Part shown: positions 1 to 9,125 of the stretch, in pieces | Position numbering within the stretch: position 1 is the stretch's first letter | How the letters are laid out: every line of letters starts with the position of its first letter | Origin: Chersky-840 sp963848335 | GTDB lineage: Bacteria; Actinomycetota; Acidimicrobiia; Acidimicrobiales; UBA8190 | Length of the DNA stretch: 64,000 nucleotides | Direction: 5' to 3' | Assembly (NCBI GenBank): GCA_963848335.1 | Contig: CAWKDD010000006.1 | Coordinates: forward strand, 124,001-188,000 | Translations under genes and position numbers: made by a program | The notes under the pieces: generated by a model | The model's database searches: none | Told to the model about the DNA's origin: nothing | What the model saw: only the letters and a program-made list of their open reading frames with translations

Positions 1-1938
1 GTCGTAGGCGGCGAACACCTTGCTCACGCGCACCATCCACCTGCTCTTCTGGTACTCGACGATGCCCTCGGGGTGCGCGGCGTAGGTCATGGCCCCGAAG
101 GCGAAGAGGATGGGCTCGATGCCGACGAAGCGCTGGGGCACGTACAGGACGAGGATGAGGGCGAAGATGCTGTAGGCCATGCCGGCCTGTATGGCACCCT
201 CCACCGTCCGCGACCCGGTGGTGATGACGACCACGACGAAGACGAGCGAGTACACGTACTCGAAGGACGTGGCGTTCACGTTGGTGAGCACCGACGCGTA
301 CAGCGCCCCGCCGAACCCGGCGATGCCTGCCGACATGGCGAAGACCGTCAGGCGCGCCGTCCTCAGGTTGATGCCCATGGTGGCGGCCGCGGTGGGGCTC
401 CCCCGCATGGCGGCCAGGTACCGGCCCACGGTCCCCCGCTGCACCAGCAGCACCAGCACGCTGCACACCACCAGCCCCAGGAAGCAGACGATCAGGAAGG
501 AACGGTCCGACCCGAAGTTGAAGGAACCGAGCACGGGCCGAGGCACGGTCACCCCGGTGAGGCCTCCCCCCGACCACGAGTACAAGAAGAGCGACTGGTC
601 GGCGAACAGCGCGAAGGCCAGGGTGACCAGCGCCAGCAGCAGGCCCGACACCCGGATGGCGACGACGGCCACGATCGTCCCCACCACGGCCGCCAGCAGT
701 CCCCCCACCACGGCACCGACGAGCACCGGGAGCCCCAGGTGGGCGGCGAACTGGCCCGCGGCGAAGGCGCCCACACCGGCGAAGGCCGCCTGGCACAGCG
801 AGAGCTGCCCGCTCATGCCGGTGATGAGCGTGATGGACAGGCAGATGATCGAGACGCACAGGCCCTCGTCGAACGCCGTCACGTAGGTAATGGGGACCCA
901 CGTCACGCTCGAGACCAGGAACGCCACCACCAGCAACCAGAAGCCGACCCGGGTAGGGACGGCCAGGCGGGGGTCGCGGATCGAAACCGACGGGGGCGCG
1001 GGGGGCGGATCGCACGCGGCCAGCGGGTCCGAGCTCAGGTCCAGCCGGCGCAGCCCGGGGTTGAGCAGGAGGGTCCCCACCAGCACCACGAAGGGGAAGG
1101 CGGGGACGACCGTCTGGGCCAGGACCCCACCCGAGGGGAGGTAGCCACTCAACAGGTTCTCGACGACTCCGAGCCCGATGGCGGCCCCCAGGGCGATGGG
1201 CAACGAACGCATGCTGGCAATGGCGGCGGCGGTGAGCCCCGCCACCAACAGCGCGGTGAACTGCAGCGGGTCCTCGGGGTTGAGCGACGCCGTGAGGGGG
1301 AGCAAAAGCACCCCGGCCAGGCCGGCCAGGACGCTCGACAGGGCCCACGCCCCGGCCGCCACCCGGGGGGCGTTGATCCCCTCGAGCTGGGACATGCGCC
1401 TGCTCTCCACCACGGCCCGCATCTGCAGCCCGATGGAGGTCCACCGGAACATGGCCACCACCGCCGCCACCACCACCACGGTGATCACGGTGGTGGTGAC
1501 CTCCCCGCCGTTGATGGGCGTCGAGAAGATGTGGAGGTACACGTGGTTGGGGTTCAGCCACAGGTTGGGGGGGTTCTCCCGCTCGCCGCTGCCGAAGAAG
1601 ATCGGCAGGGTCTGGGGGATGGCGATGAGCAGCCCCAGCGACGACACCAGCTTGGCCGTGGTCGAGGCGGTGGGGATGTGGCGGAACAGGAATCGGTCGA
1701 AGGCCAGGCCGAGCAGCGGCGACAGCACCAGCACCGACAGGATGAAGGCCACCCCCACCGGGAGGTGGCTGCTGCGCACCAGGAGGTCGAAGATGAACGC
1801 AGCCAGAAAGGCCTGCGCCCCGAAGGCCAGGTTGAACACCCCCGTGGCCCGGAACGTGAGCACCAGGCCCACCGCCATGAGGGCGAAGTTGCACCCGTAG
1901 GGGATGCCCGGGATGGCGTAGCTCAGGAACTGGCTCAT
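1..1938 (-). CDS. livHM: Branched-chain amino acid-type ABC importer, fused LivH-LivM permease (3' end cut by window edge)
   Basis: Both inner-membrane permease subunits of a HAAT-type ABC importer appear joined in one chain. Residues 1-300 read as LivH (opening MSQFLSYAIPGIPYGC, then GVFNLAFGAQAF, with many hydrophobic helices). A Pro/Asp/Ser-rich linker follows near residues 305-335. LivM then begins, with ITGMSGQLSLCQAAFAGVGA near residue 370. The frame is open from an ATG at 1938 to the left edge (about 646 codons), so the stop lies outside. It lies directly downstream of the LivK gene on the same strand. LivG/LivF ATPases are expected beyond the edge but not seen. Substrates of this class range from Leu/Ile/Val to amides, urea and carboxylates; the lipid-catabolic setting makes a carboxylate possible, which is inference. 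Confidence 0.88.
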   Translation of the reverse strand, partial: MSQFLSYAIPGIPYGCNFALMAVGLVLTFRATGVFNLAFGAQAFLAAFIFDLLVRSSHLPVGVAFILSVLVLSPLLGLAFDRFLFRHIPTASTTAKLVSSLGLLIAIPQTLPIFFGSGERENPPNLWLNPNHVYLHIFSTPINGGEVTTTVITVVVVAAVVAMFRWTSIGLQMRAVVESRRMSQLEGINAPRVAAGAWALSSVLAGLAGVLLLPLTASLNPEDPLQFTALLVAGLTAAAIASMRSLPIALGAAIGLGVVENLLSGYLPSGGVLAQTVVPAFPFVVLVGTLLLNPGLRRLDLSSDPLAACDPPPAPPSVSIRDPRLAVPTRVGFWLLVVAFLVSSVTWVPITYVTAFDEGLCVSIICLSITLITGMSGQLSLCQAAFAGVGAFAAGQFAAHLGLPVLVGAVVGGLLAAVVGTIVAVVAIRVSGLLLALVTLAFALFADQSLFLYSWSGGGLTGVTVPRPVLGSFNFGSDRSFLIVCFLGLVVCSVLVLLVQRGTVGRYLAAMRGSPTAAATMGINLRTARLTVFAMSAGIAGFGGALYASVLTNVNATSFEYVYSLVFVVVVITTGSRTVEGAIQAGMAYSIFALILVLYVPQRFVGIEPILFAFGAMTYAAHPEGIVEYQKSRWMVRVSKVFAAYD

Positions 1939-1960
1939 GATCCCCCCGGACGCTGCACGT

Positions 1961-3294
1961 TCACCGGATCGGTGATCCCACTGAGCGGGTCAGGTCCCGG
2001 GGGGGCCGGGGGTACCGGACAGCGGCGGCACCGGGGTGGTGCTGCCCGAGTCGAAGCACGTGGAAGACCTGGCCGTTGGACTGGACGAAGGCCGGCACGA
2101 AATGGCCGTTCACGACCTGGACGTCGGTCTGGCAGTACGGCGGCGGGGCGCTGAAATGGTTCTTGGTCCAGTTGACCGGCGTCGTGAGCCCGGCCCCGTT
2201 GTAGGCGGTCTCGCTGTTGATGGCCGCCACCACCTTCTTCTGGGTCAGGTTCCTGCCCACCGCTTTGAGGCCGGTGACGAATTGGTCGGCCGCGATCCAC
2301 CCGTCCAGGGCCACCTCCTCGTAGGTGTACTTGGGCTGGTACTTCTGCATCTCCTTGATGTAGGTGTCGAGCCCCGGGTACAGGCCGGGCTGGGCCAGGG
2401 CCGACTCGAAGGGCACGTGCTGCAGACCGAAGTACACCCCGTTCATGATCGACCCGTACTGGGCCAAGCGTGCCGCGGTCGTAGCCGTTGAACCACACCT
2501 GTTTCATGGTGAGGCCGTTCTGGCTGATGGCTCGGGCGAAGGCCACGTTCCCGTTGACGTCCAGGCACGTGAACAGCATGTCCACGTTCTTCGCCTTCAT
2601 CTGCAGGACGTCAGGGGTGGGGTCCCCGCCGTAGACGAGGTTCAGGTCGGTGAACGAGACGTTGAGCCCCACCTGGCGCATGCCCTTCACCGCGGCCGAG
2701 CAGGCGGCGGCCGACTGGGGCACGCCGTAGGCGACCACGGCGATGGACTGGGCGCCCAGTTGCTGGGCCAGGTAGGCGTCGCCCGGCGCGCCGCACGGGA
2801 AGCACAGCACCGAGCCGTAGTCGGCGAAGAGCGAAGGCCGGTCCTGCCAGTCGGTGGACACGGCGTAGCCGAAGGTGGGCACCCCCAGCTGGGCGAGGTA
2901 CTTGGCGCCACCGAAGAACGGCGTCGCCACCCCCACCACGGCGAACACGCCGTCGTGCGACGAGCTGCTGGGCCACGGTGAGGTCGACGGTGGGGCTGCC
3001 CTGGTCGTCCTCCTGGTAGGCCAGCTTGAGCTTGCGGCCGTCGACCCCGCCCTCGGCGTTGATCATGGAGAAGTAGGCCTCGACGCCGTTGACGATGGGG
3101 GCGAAGCCCGACGACAGCGGACCGGTCACGTTGGCGATGCTGCCCACGGTGATCGAGTTCGAGGTGACCCCGGGATCGCCCGAACCGCCCGAGCTGGCTT
3201 TCTGGGTGGCGTTCCCGCACGCGGAGAATCCGACGGCGAGCGCCAGAAGCGCTCCGGTCACAGTCGCGAATCTCCCTCGCCGACTGCGCGACAT
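1961..3294 (-). CDS. livK: LivK-type periplasmic binding lipoprotein (reading frame broken 2-3 times)
   Basis: Substrate-binding lipoprotein of the adjacent importer. From ATG 3294 the first segment has a basic n-region, a hydrophobic stretch and a lipobox-like FSAC, then SITVGSIANVTGPLSSGF, the usual start of a Peripla_BP_6 domain. The coherent protein needs a frame change near 2955 (VAQQLVA to DGVFAVVGVATPFFGG) and another near 2466 (FNGYDRGTL to AQYGSIMNGVYF). A third is likely near 2055, after which CFDSGSTTPVPP reads better and would stop at 1990. The 2466 break is consistent with one surplus base in a two-base run (AA). All three reading segments keep family-like sequence, so an intact roughly 430-residue protein and assembly indels are more likely than decay. 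A CTGAC-N6-GTCAG operator lies 80 bp upstream. Confidence 0.8.
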
Positions 3295-3373
3295 CGGTCC
3301 CCCTCTCCCCTGTCACCGTCACCACGGGACCAGGCCCGAAAGTGCCCGGCGAGGCCCCGGATCGACGTCATGC

Positions 3374-3389
3374 CTGACGCCTATGTCAG
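3374..3389. promoter_or_regulatory. Operator-like palindrome CTGAC-GCCTAT-GTCAG upstream of livK
   Basis: Perfect 5-bp arms around a 6-bp spacer, 80 bp upstream of the livK ATG. It is one of nine copies of the same pattern at promoter regions in this window. A dimeric repressor such as a TetR-family protein is the likely ligand; this is inferred from symmetry only. Confidence 0.6.
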
Positions 3390-3457
3390 TTCGTGCTTTT
3401 GCTCACTGTAGCCCGGGCGTGCGCTGGACGGCTACCGCCTGTGGCATCGAAGTGACC

Positions 3458-3541
3458 GGATCGGGGCAGGTTCGGGACCGGTTCGGGACCGGATCAGGGC
3501 GGGTTCGGGACCGGATCAGGGAAGGGTCGGGACCGGGATCA
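3458..3541. repeat. 22-bp imperfect tandem repeat starting at the CoA-transferase stop codon
   Basis: Copies at 3458-3479, 3491-3512 and 3513-3534, plus a half copy at 3480-3490 (core GGTTCGGGACCGGATCAGGG). Read on the minus strand, each unit begins TGATCC, and the first TGA is the stop of the CoA-transferase. Apart from this array and the palindrome at 3374, I see nothing else in the 3295-3538 gap. Confidence 0.75.
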
Positions 3542-5214
3542 AGACAGGAACAGCCGCTCGGGGTCGTAGCGGCGCAGGGCGAGGACCTCCTCGTCGGTCA
3601 CCGGGTCGAGCTCACTCACCGACGACGCCACGGCGACGTCCCACCCACAAGCATCGGCCAATGCCCGCACCCGCTCGGACAGCGGGTCGGGCCCGGCCGG
3701 GACCGCCGCCACCTGCAGCGTGCCGTCGATCCGGCGCAGCACCCCCAGGTCGGTGACGACGCTGACCACTCGGTCCCCGGGACTGGTCACGAAACCCACC
3801 CGCTCCACCAGCCGGTCGGGCCGGGCCAGGGCCACCACCACACACGCCGCGGCCCGGCTGGCCACGTCGTTGGCCCCCCCGGACCCCACCAGGAAGGGCC
3901 CACCGGGGATCAGCGTCGAGTTGAGGTTCCCGTCCCGGTCGACCTGGGCGGCACCCAGGCAGGCGACGGTGCGCGTGCCGGGACCGCCGACCACCATGCC
4001 CAGCACCGTCGAGGCGTCGGCCAGCAACGGGGTGCCGGGGAAGACCCGATGGTTGAAGATGTAGGGGTCGGCGGGCGTGGGGGTGTAGCCCCACATCCCG
4101 AGCTCGGCCGTGAGCCGCAGCGCGCTGCCCCGCGGCCCGGGCCCGGGCCACGGCCACCCACGCCGCGAGGTTGGCGACCCCCGCCCCGGCCAGCACGGCG
4201 TCGGCCTGCAGGGCGCCGGCGACGGTCTCGAGCTCTCTGGCCCCATAGGCGGCGGCGTGCTCCCAATTGCTGGGCGCCACCGCGGCGATCGACTCCACGG
4301 GATGGGCCTCGGCGTCCTGGTGCCAGGACCCGGGGTCGGTGCGCGACGACAACCAGTCGAGGCGCTCTGGACCCAGCCGCTCGAGGTAGGCGCCGTGGGT
4401 GTCGGGCTCGAGCACCCAGTGCCGGGCCCAGGCGTCGAGGTCCGTCGCGCGTGGCGGCGCGCGCCTCGCTCCAGAAGGGGATGTCCTCGCCGTAGGACCC
4501 CACCGGCAGCCCCGGCGCGTACAGGCCGCCGGGGTGGGCTCCGAAGGGCGCCTCCACCACCGCCAGGACGCGGTGGGCGGGGATCTTGACCCGGTGCCCC
4601 AACCCCTCGAGGCTCTCCACCACGCTCTCCACGGTGGCCACCACGCCCCGGCGCGCCGCCCACGCCCCCCACGCCCCCTCGAGCAGCGGCTCGGACAGCG
4701 CCACGTTGCCGTCGCCGTCGGCGACCGCCCCGTGGAGGAGGGTGACGTCGGGCACGAGCGGCGCCACCAGACCCACCGGCCCGAAGGCGGTGTCGGCCAC
4801 GGCGAAGGCGTCGTTCGACGCCATCGACGACCCCTGCAGCGACCCGGTGACCAGCGCCGGCAGCCCCCGCGCCGCAGCCTCGAGGCGCTGGGTGAAGGTG
4901 AGGATCGACCAGTGCTCGACCTCCACCGCGCCCGAGGCGTAGGCCTGCTGGAACACGGGGTTGGGCGTGTAGGTGGGGAAGGTGTCGCCCGAGTAGGTCG
5001 TCACCACCTTGCGCACCATGCCGCCCCGGAAGAACAGGGCGCCGAGCGAGCTCAGGCTGAGCATCACGAAGGTGAAGCCGGCGTCCGTACCCCAGTGCTG
5101 GCGCGCCATCTCGCGCGCCGCCGCGGTCCACCGGCTGTGCCCGCACAGGACCTGCACGGTGTCGCCCGGGCGCACGTGGTGCGCCAGCGCGTCCTCGAGC
5201 GTGACGTGCTCCAC
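3539..5214 (-). CDS. Family I CoA-transferase, alpha and beta subunits fused (frame broken twice)
   Basis: Transfers CoA between carboxylic acids. The family is usually two subunits; here one chain of about 555 residues carries both. The N-terminal half contains GALFFRGGMVRKVVTTYSGD and LVTGSLQGSSMASNDAFAV. The C-terminal half ends with VFPGTPLLADASTVLGMVVG, NSTLIPGGPFLVGSGGANDV and an RRIDGTLQV segment. The frame changes near 4443 and again near 4128, the latter in a G4 run (minus strand), consistent with sequencing indels. The start is GTG 5214 with a strong GGAGG seven bases upstream; the crotonase stop is 62 bp upstream. Distantly related to IpdAB and glutaconate CoA-transferases; the substrate is not predictable. 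Confidence 0.75.
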
Positions 5215-5276
5215 CGTGACGTCCTCCGGCTCTCGCTGTGGCGTGTGCTTCTGCGTGGGGGGCGGTCGGGCCCGGC

Positions 5277-6085
5277 CTAGCGCCCGGTCCAGCGCGGCGG
5301 CCGCTTCTCCACGAAGGCGGCGGGGCCTTCCTTGGCGTCCTCGCTGGAGAAGACCTCGGTGGCGATGGCCGACTCGATCCGGTACGCCTCCTTCATGTCC
5401 ACGGCCAGGCCCCGGAGCACGCTCTCCTTGGTCTTGCGCACGGCGAAGGGCCCGTTGGCGGTGATGCGGTGGGCGTACTCCAGGGCCTTGTCCCGCAGCT
5501 GGTCGGCGGGGACCACGGCGTTGAGCAACCCGAAGGCGAGGGCGGTGTCGGCCGGGACGCGGTCCGCGCACAGCAGGAACTCCATGGCCGCGGGGAAGGG
5601 GATCTGGCGCGGCAGCCGCACCGTGGTCCCCCCGCCGGCGAAGAGCCCGCGCTTGGGCTCCATGACCCCGAAGTAGGCCTCGGGCACCGCCACGCGCAGG
5701 TCGCACCCCCGAGCATCTCCATCCCGCCCGCCACGCACGCCCCGTTCACCGCGGCGACGATGGGCTTGTAGAGCTTCACGCCCCGCAGCACCGCCTTCAC
5801 GCCGTCGTCGATGCGGTACCCGTCGATCTCCTCGACCTGGCGCGTGGAGATCTCCTTCTGGAGCTTGGTCACCTGCGGGATGTAGGTCTTGAGATCCGCA
5901 CCCGTGCAGAAGGCGTTGCCCACCCCGGTGATGATCGCCACCCACGCCTCCTCGTCGGCGCCGAAACGGTCCCACGCGCCGCGCAGCTGGGCGAAGTGCT
6001 CCATGTCGAGGCTGTTCATCGAGGCCAGGCGGTCGATGGTGATCCACACCACATGGTCGTCGCCGAGCTCGTAGTGGACGGGCAC
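5277..6085 (-). CDS. Enoyl-CoA hydratase/isomerase (crotonase) family protein, one frameshift
   Basis: Crotonase-fold enzyme, probably hydrating an enoyl-CoA. Start GTG 6085 lies two bases after the stop of the upstream ACAD and has AGGAGG nearby, so it is translationally linked. The N-terminal part contains ITGVGNAFCTGADLKTY (CoA-binding and oxyanion loop) and VAAVNGACVAGGMEMLGG (second oxyanion loop). The frame then changes at a run of five C at 5706-5710; six would give GGCDLRVAVPEAYFGVMEP and restore a continuous protein of about 270 residues. The C-terminal part contains GLLNAVVPADQLRDKALEYA. The homopolymer position makes an assembly error the simplest explanation. Confidence 0.85.
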
Positions 6086-6087
6086 TC

Positions 6088-7239
6088 CTACCTCCTCTGC
6101 TCGCGGGGCAGCCCCAGGATGCGCTCCCCGATCACGTTGCGCTGCACCTCCGACGTGCCGCCGGCGATGCTGGCGGCCTTGGACCACAGCCACTGGCGTT
6201 GCCACGGGCCCCACATCCCCGAGGCAGGGCCTTCGACGGCGAGGGCCGCCTCCGACAGCTGCTGGGTCATGTCGGACCACGTCAGCTTCACCCAGCTCGA
6301 CTCGGGCCCCGGCTCGCCCCCGCGCGCCAACTTGGAGAGCGTGCGCCAGTTGTGCGTGCGCAGCACCACCAGCGCCACATAGGCGTCGACCAGCGCGTCG
6401 GCGATCTCGGGGTCGTCGAGGGTGCCGTTGCGGGCGGCCTCGGCGAACAGCCGCGTCAGGTAGCCCTCGTGCACCACCTCCTCCTTGAAGGGGAAGTTCG
6501 TGCCGCGTTCGTGCGCCAACGTCGTCGACGCCACCGCCCAGCCCTGGCCGGCCGGGCCCACCAGGTGCCCGGCGGGGACGACCACCCCGTCGAGGAAGAC
6601 CTCGTTGAACTCGGCCTCCCCGGTGATCTGCACCAGGGGTCGGATGTCGACGCCCGGGGACTCCATGTCCACCACCAGCAGCGACAACCCCCGCGGCCCC
6701 GACGTCCCGGGCTCGGTGCGCGCCAGGCACAACCCGTAGCGGGCGAACTGGGCGTACGACGTCCAGACCTTCTGGCCGCTGACGCGCCACCCGCCGGAGT
6801 CGGGGTCGGGATCGGCGCGGGTGACGAGCCCCGACAGGTCCGAGCCCGCTCCGGGCTCGCTGAAGAGCTGGCACCAGATCTCCTCGGCACTCACGATGGC
6901 GGGCAGCCACCGCCGGCACTGCTCGGGCGTGCCATGCGCCAGGAGCGTGGGACCGGCCAGGTTGATGCCGACGCGGTTGACGAGCTGGGGCGCCCCGCTG
7001 CGGGCGTACTCGGCGTTGAAGATGGCCACCTCGACCGGGGACGCGCCCCGTCCCCCGTAGTCCTCGGGCCAGTTGATCCCCACCCATCCGGCCCGGGCCA
7101 GCTTGGCCTGCCAGGCGCGACCCCACGCCACCGACTCGGCCAGGTCGTCGGTATCGGGAGGGGTCACGACGTTGGCCTCGAGCCAGGCCCGCACGTCGCG
7201 CGCGAAACGCTGCTCGGTGTCGGTGAGCGAGAGGTCCAT
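6088..7239 (-). CDS. Acyl-CoA dehydrogenase (FadE-like)
   Basis: FAD-dependent alpha,beta-dehydrogenation of an acyl-CoA; 383 residues, full length for the family. It opens MDLSLTDTEQRFARDVRAWL. The middle domain has QLFSEPGAGSDLSGL and VSGQKVWTSYAQFARYG (flavin and substrate loops). The C-terminal helical domain ends IAGGTSEVQRNVIGERILGL, the FAD-contacting signature. The intact frame contrasts with its broken neighbours. It is 24 bp downstream of the synthetase gene and two bases upstream of the crotonase start, giving an activation-dehydrogenation-hydration order. It resembles the steroid/cyclic-acid FadE group more than straight-chain ACADs, but the substrate is unknown. Confidence 0.93.
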   Translation of the reverse strand: MDLSLTDTEQRFARDVRAWLEANVVTPPDTDDLAESVAWGRAWQAKLARAGWVGINWPEDYGGRGASPVEVAIFNAEYARSGAPQLVNRVGINLAGPTLLAHGTPEQCRRWLPAIVSAEEIWCQLFSEPGAGSDLSGLVTRADPDPDSGGWRVSGQKVWTSYAQFARYGLCLARTEPGTSGPRGLSLLVVDMESPGVDIRPLVQITGEAEFNEVFLDGVVVPAGHLVGPAGQGWAVASTTLAHERGTNFPFKEEVVHEGYLTRLFAEAARNGTLDDPEIADALVDAYVALVVLRTHNWRTLSKLARGGEPGPESSWVKLTWSDMTQQLSEAALAVEGPASGMWGPWQRQWLWSKAASIAGGTSEVQRNVIGERILGLPREQRR

Positions 7240-7263
7240 CCGGTCCTCGAGGCCCCCGCGGTC

Positions 7264-9082
7264 CTACAGGTCCCAGGCCTGGACGCGACCGCTCTCGACG
7301 AAGGCGTCGTGCAGCGCCGACTCCTCGTCGGGCCCGAAGCCCCGGTAGTGGTCCTCGCCCCGGCCGCGCACCAGCACCGGGTCCCCCCCGACGCGATCGG
7401 ACCGGAACTTCTGGTGCACGAGGGTGCGCACGAGCACCTTGTTGGTGGGAGTGGTGGGAAGCGCCCCGCACAACCGCACGTAGCGCGGCCGCCATTTGGG
7501 GCTCAGGTCGCTCTGGGCGTCGACCCACGACGCGAAGGCGGCGGGGTCGAAGCCCGTCGCCGTCGCGCAGCACCAGGGCCGCCATGACCTGGTCCCCGGA
7601 GTCCACGTCGGGCACGCCGTAGACCGAGGCCAAGCACGACGTCGGGGTGGCGGGCCACGATGGCCTCGATGGGCGCGGCGGGGAAGTTCTCGCCGTCGAC
7701 CCGGAGCCAGTCCGAGGTGCGCCCCGCGAAGTACACCCAACCGTCGGCGTCGACGTAGCCGAGGTCGCCGCTCCAGTACCAGCCGTTGCGGGTGGTGCGG
7801 GCCATGGCCTCCTCGTTGCGGTAGTACCCCTCGAAGGGTCCCACCCCGGCCGACGTTGACCATCTCGCCCACGCACTCCTCGGCGTTGAGGAGGCGGCCC
7901 TCGTCGTCGAACACGGCGCGGGGCCGCTCGTTGCCGTCGGGGTCGACCACCTTGATCCCCTGGCGGAGCTTGCCCACCGATCCCCGCGGCACCCCGCCCG
8001 AGCGGTCCAGGGCGATGCCGCCCTCGGTCGAGCCGAACACGTCGACCACGGCGACGTCGAAGCGCTTGGCCACCGCCTCCACCACGTGGGGAGATCCTTC
8101 GTTGCCGTAGGCCAGCCGCAGCGGGTTTTCGCGCGTCGTCGGGTCGCTCGGGAGTGGCCAGCAGATAGGCGAGGGGCTTGCCGGTGTAGTTGAACCACGT
8201 GGCCCCGTAGCGGCGCACGTCCTCCAGAAAGCGCGAGGCGCTGAAGCGCCGGGCGAGGCCCACCGAGGCTCCGGCCACCAGGGCCGGGGCCAGGCCCACC
8301 ATGAGCGAATTGGAGTGGAACAGGGGCATGGCCAGATACCCGACGTCGTCGGGGCCGACGTCGAGGACCATCGTCATGCGGTTCCCGGTGGTGAGCAGCC
8401 GCCGTTGGGTGCAGCGCACGGCCTTCGGCGCCGACGAGGTCCCCGAGGTGAACAGCAGCACCCACAGCGTCTCCACGTCGGGCTCGAGCCCGGGGTCCCC
8501 GGTCCCCGGCGCCCACCGCTCCAGGGCCGCGTCCAGCGGTTCGCCCATGGTGCGCGGCGGGTCGTCGGCGTCGGCGAAGCGCTCCGACACGAACAGGCCG
8601 CCCGGCAGGGCCAGGTCGCCCGCCACCGGCTCGAGCAGCTCCTGGTGGCGCGGCTCGGTGACGAGCAGCTGCACGTCGGTGTAGGCGATGTCGGCCAGAA
8701 GGTGCTCGTCGCGCCGCGTGTGGTTGAGGCCCACCACCGCCGCGCCGGCCAGGGCCGCGCCGCCCAGGCAGAAGATGTACTCGGGGGTGTTGTCGAGGAG
8801 CACGGCCACGTGCGGCGGCCGGGACGGGTCGAGGCGGTCGAGGAACAGCGCCGCGTAGCGGGTCATCTCGCCGAAGGCCTCGGCGTGGGTGAAGACCCGG
8901 TCGCCGAAGCGCAGCGCCGGACGGGAGGCGAAGGCGGGGTCGGTGCCGTTGCGGCGCATCAGGTCGGCGGCGTTGGGAGCCGGCAGCGGGGCCTCGCCCG
9001 GCGGCGGCGCCAACGCCACCCGCTCGGCCACCTCGGGCGGGGCCACCACATGCGTCCGGGACGCGGCGCGTTCTCTGACCAC
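7264..9082 (-). CDS. AMP-forming acyl-CoA synthetase (reading frame broken at several places)
   Basis: Activates a carboxylic acid to its CoA thioester through an acyl-adenylate. Segments in all three minus frames join into one roughly 600-residue ANL enzyme: N-terminal AVLLDNTPEYIFCLGGAALAG, the P-loop LLFTSGTSSAPKAVRCTQ, then FGSTEGGIALDRSGG, YWSGDLGYVDADGWVYFAGR, DWLRVDGENFPAAPIE and ALPTTPTNKVLVRTLV with the catalytic Lys. Breaks fall roughly near 8150-8090, 7850, 7630 and 7560. Such density suggests poor local consensus rather than gene decay. GTG 9082 overlaps the palindrome at 9075-9090, so translation may begin further in. The C-terminal motifs resemble the FadD17/FadD19 group used in steroid side-chain activation. 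Confidence 0.8.
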
Positions 9083-9090
9083 GGCGTCAG
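9075..9090. promoter_or_regulatory. Operator-like palindrome CTGAC-CACGGC-GTCAG between divergent synthetases
   Basis: Perfect arms, in the 43-bp gap and first codon region between the minus-strand synthetase (start 9082) and the plus-strand synthetase (ATG 9126). A possible -10 (TAGCGT) for the plus gene follows at about 9113. One protein bound here could control both directions. Confidence 0.6.
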
Positions 9091-9125
9091 GTTAGGACAA
9101 CCGACGCGGCGGTAGCGTTGGCCCG

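Noticed and set aside
73..2154. Long plus-strand frame (693 codons) rich in His, Gln, Glu and Arg
   Set aside because: It is the antisense shadow of the LivH-LivM gene; composition is typical of reverse frames in G+C-rich DNA and no domain is visible.
3458..3541. CRISPR-like array
   Set aside because: Units are contiguous without spacers, no cas genes are near, and the same post-stop pattern recurs elsewhere with other units.
5393..9082. Apparent 1229-residue synthetase-ACAD-crotonase fusion on the minus strand
   Set aside because: The frame only reads family-like at its ends; the middle passes through the ACAD in the wrong frame, joined by indels in its neighbours.
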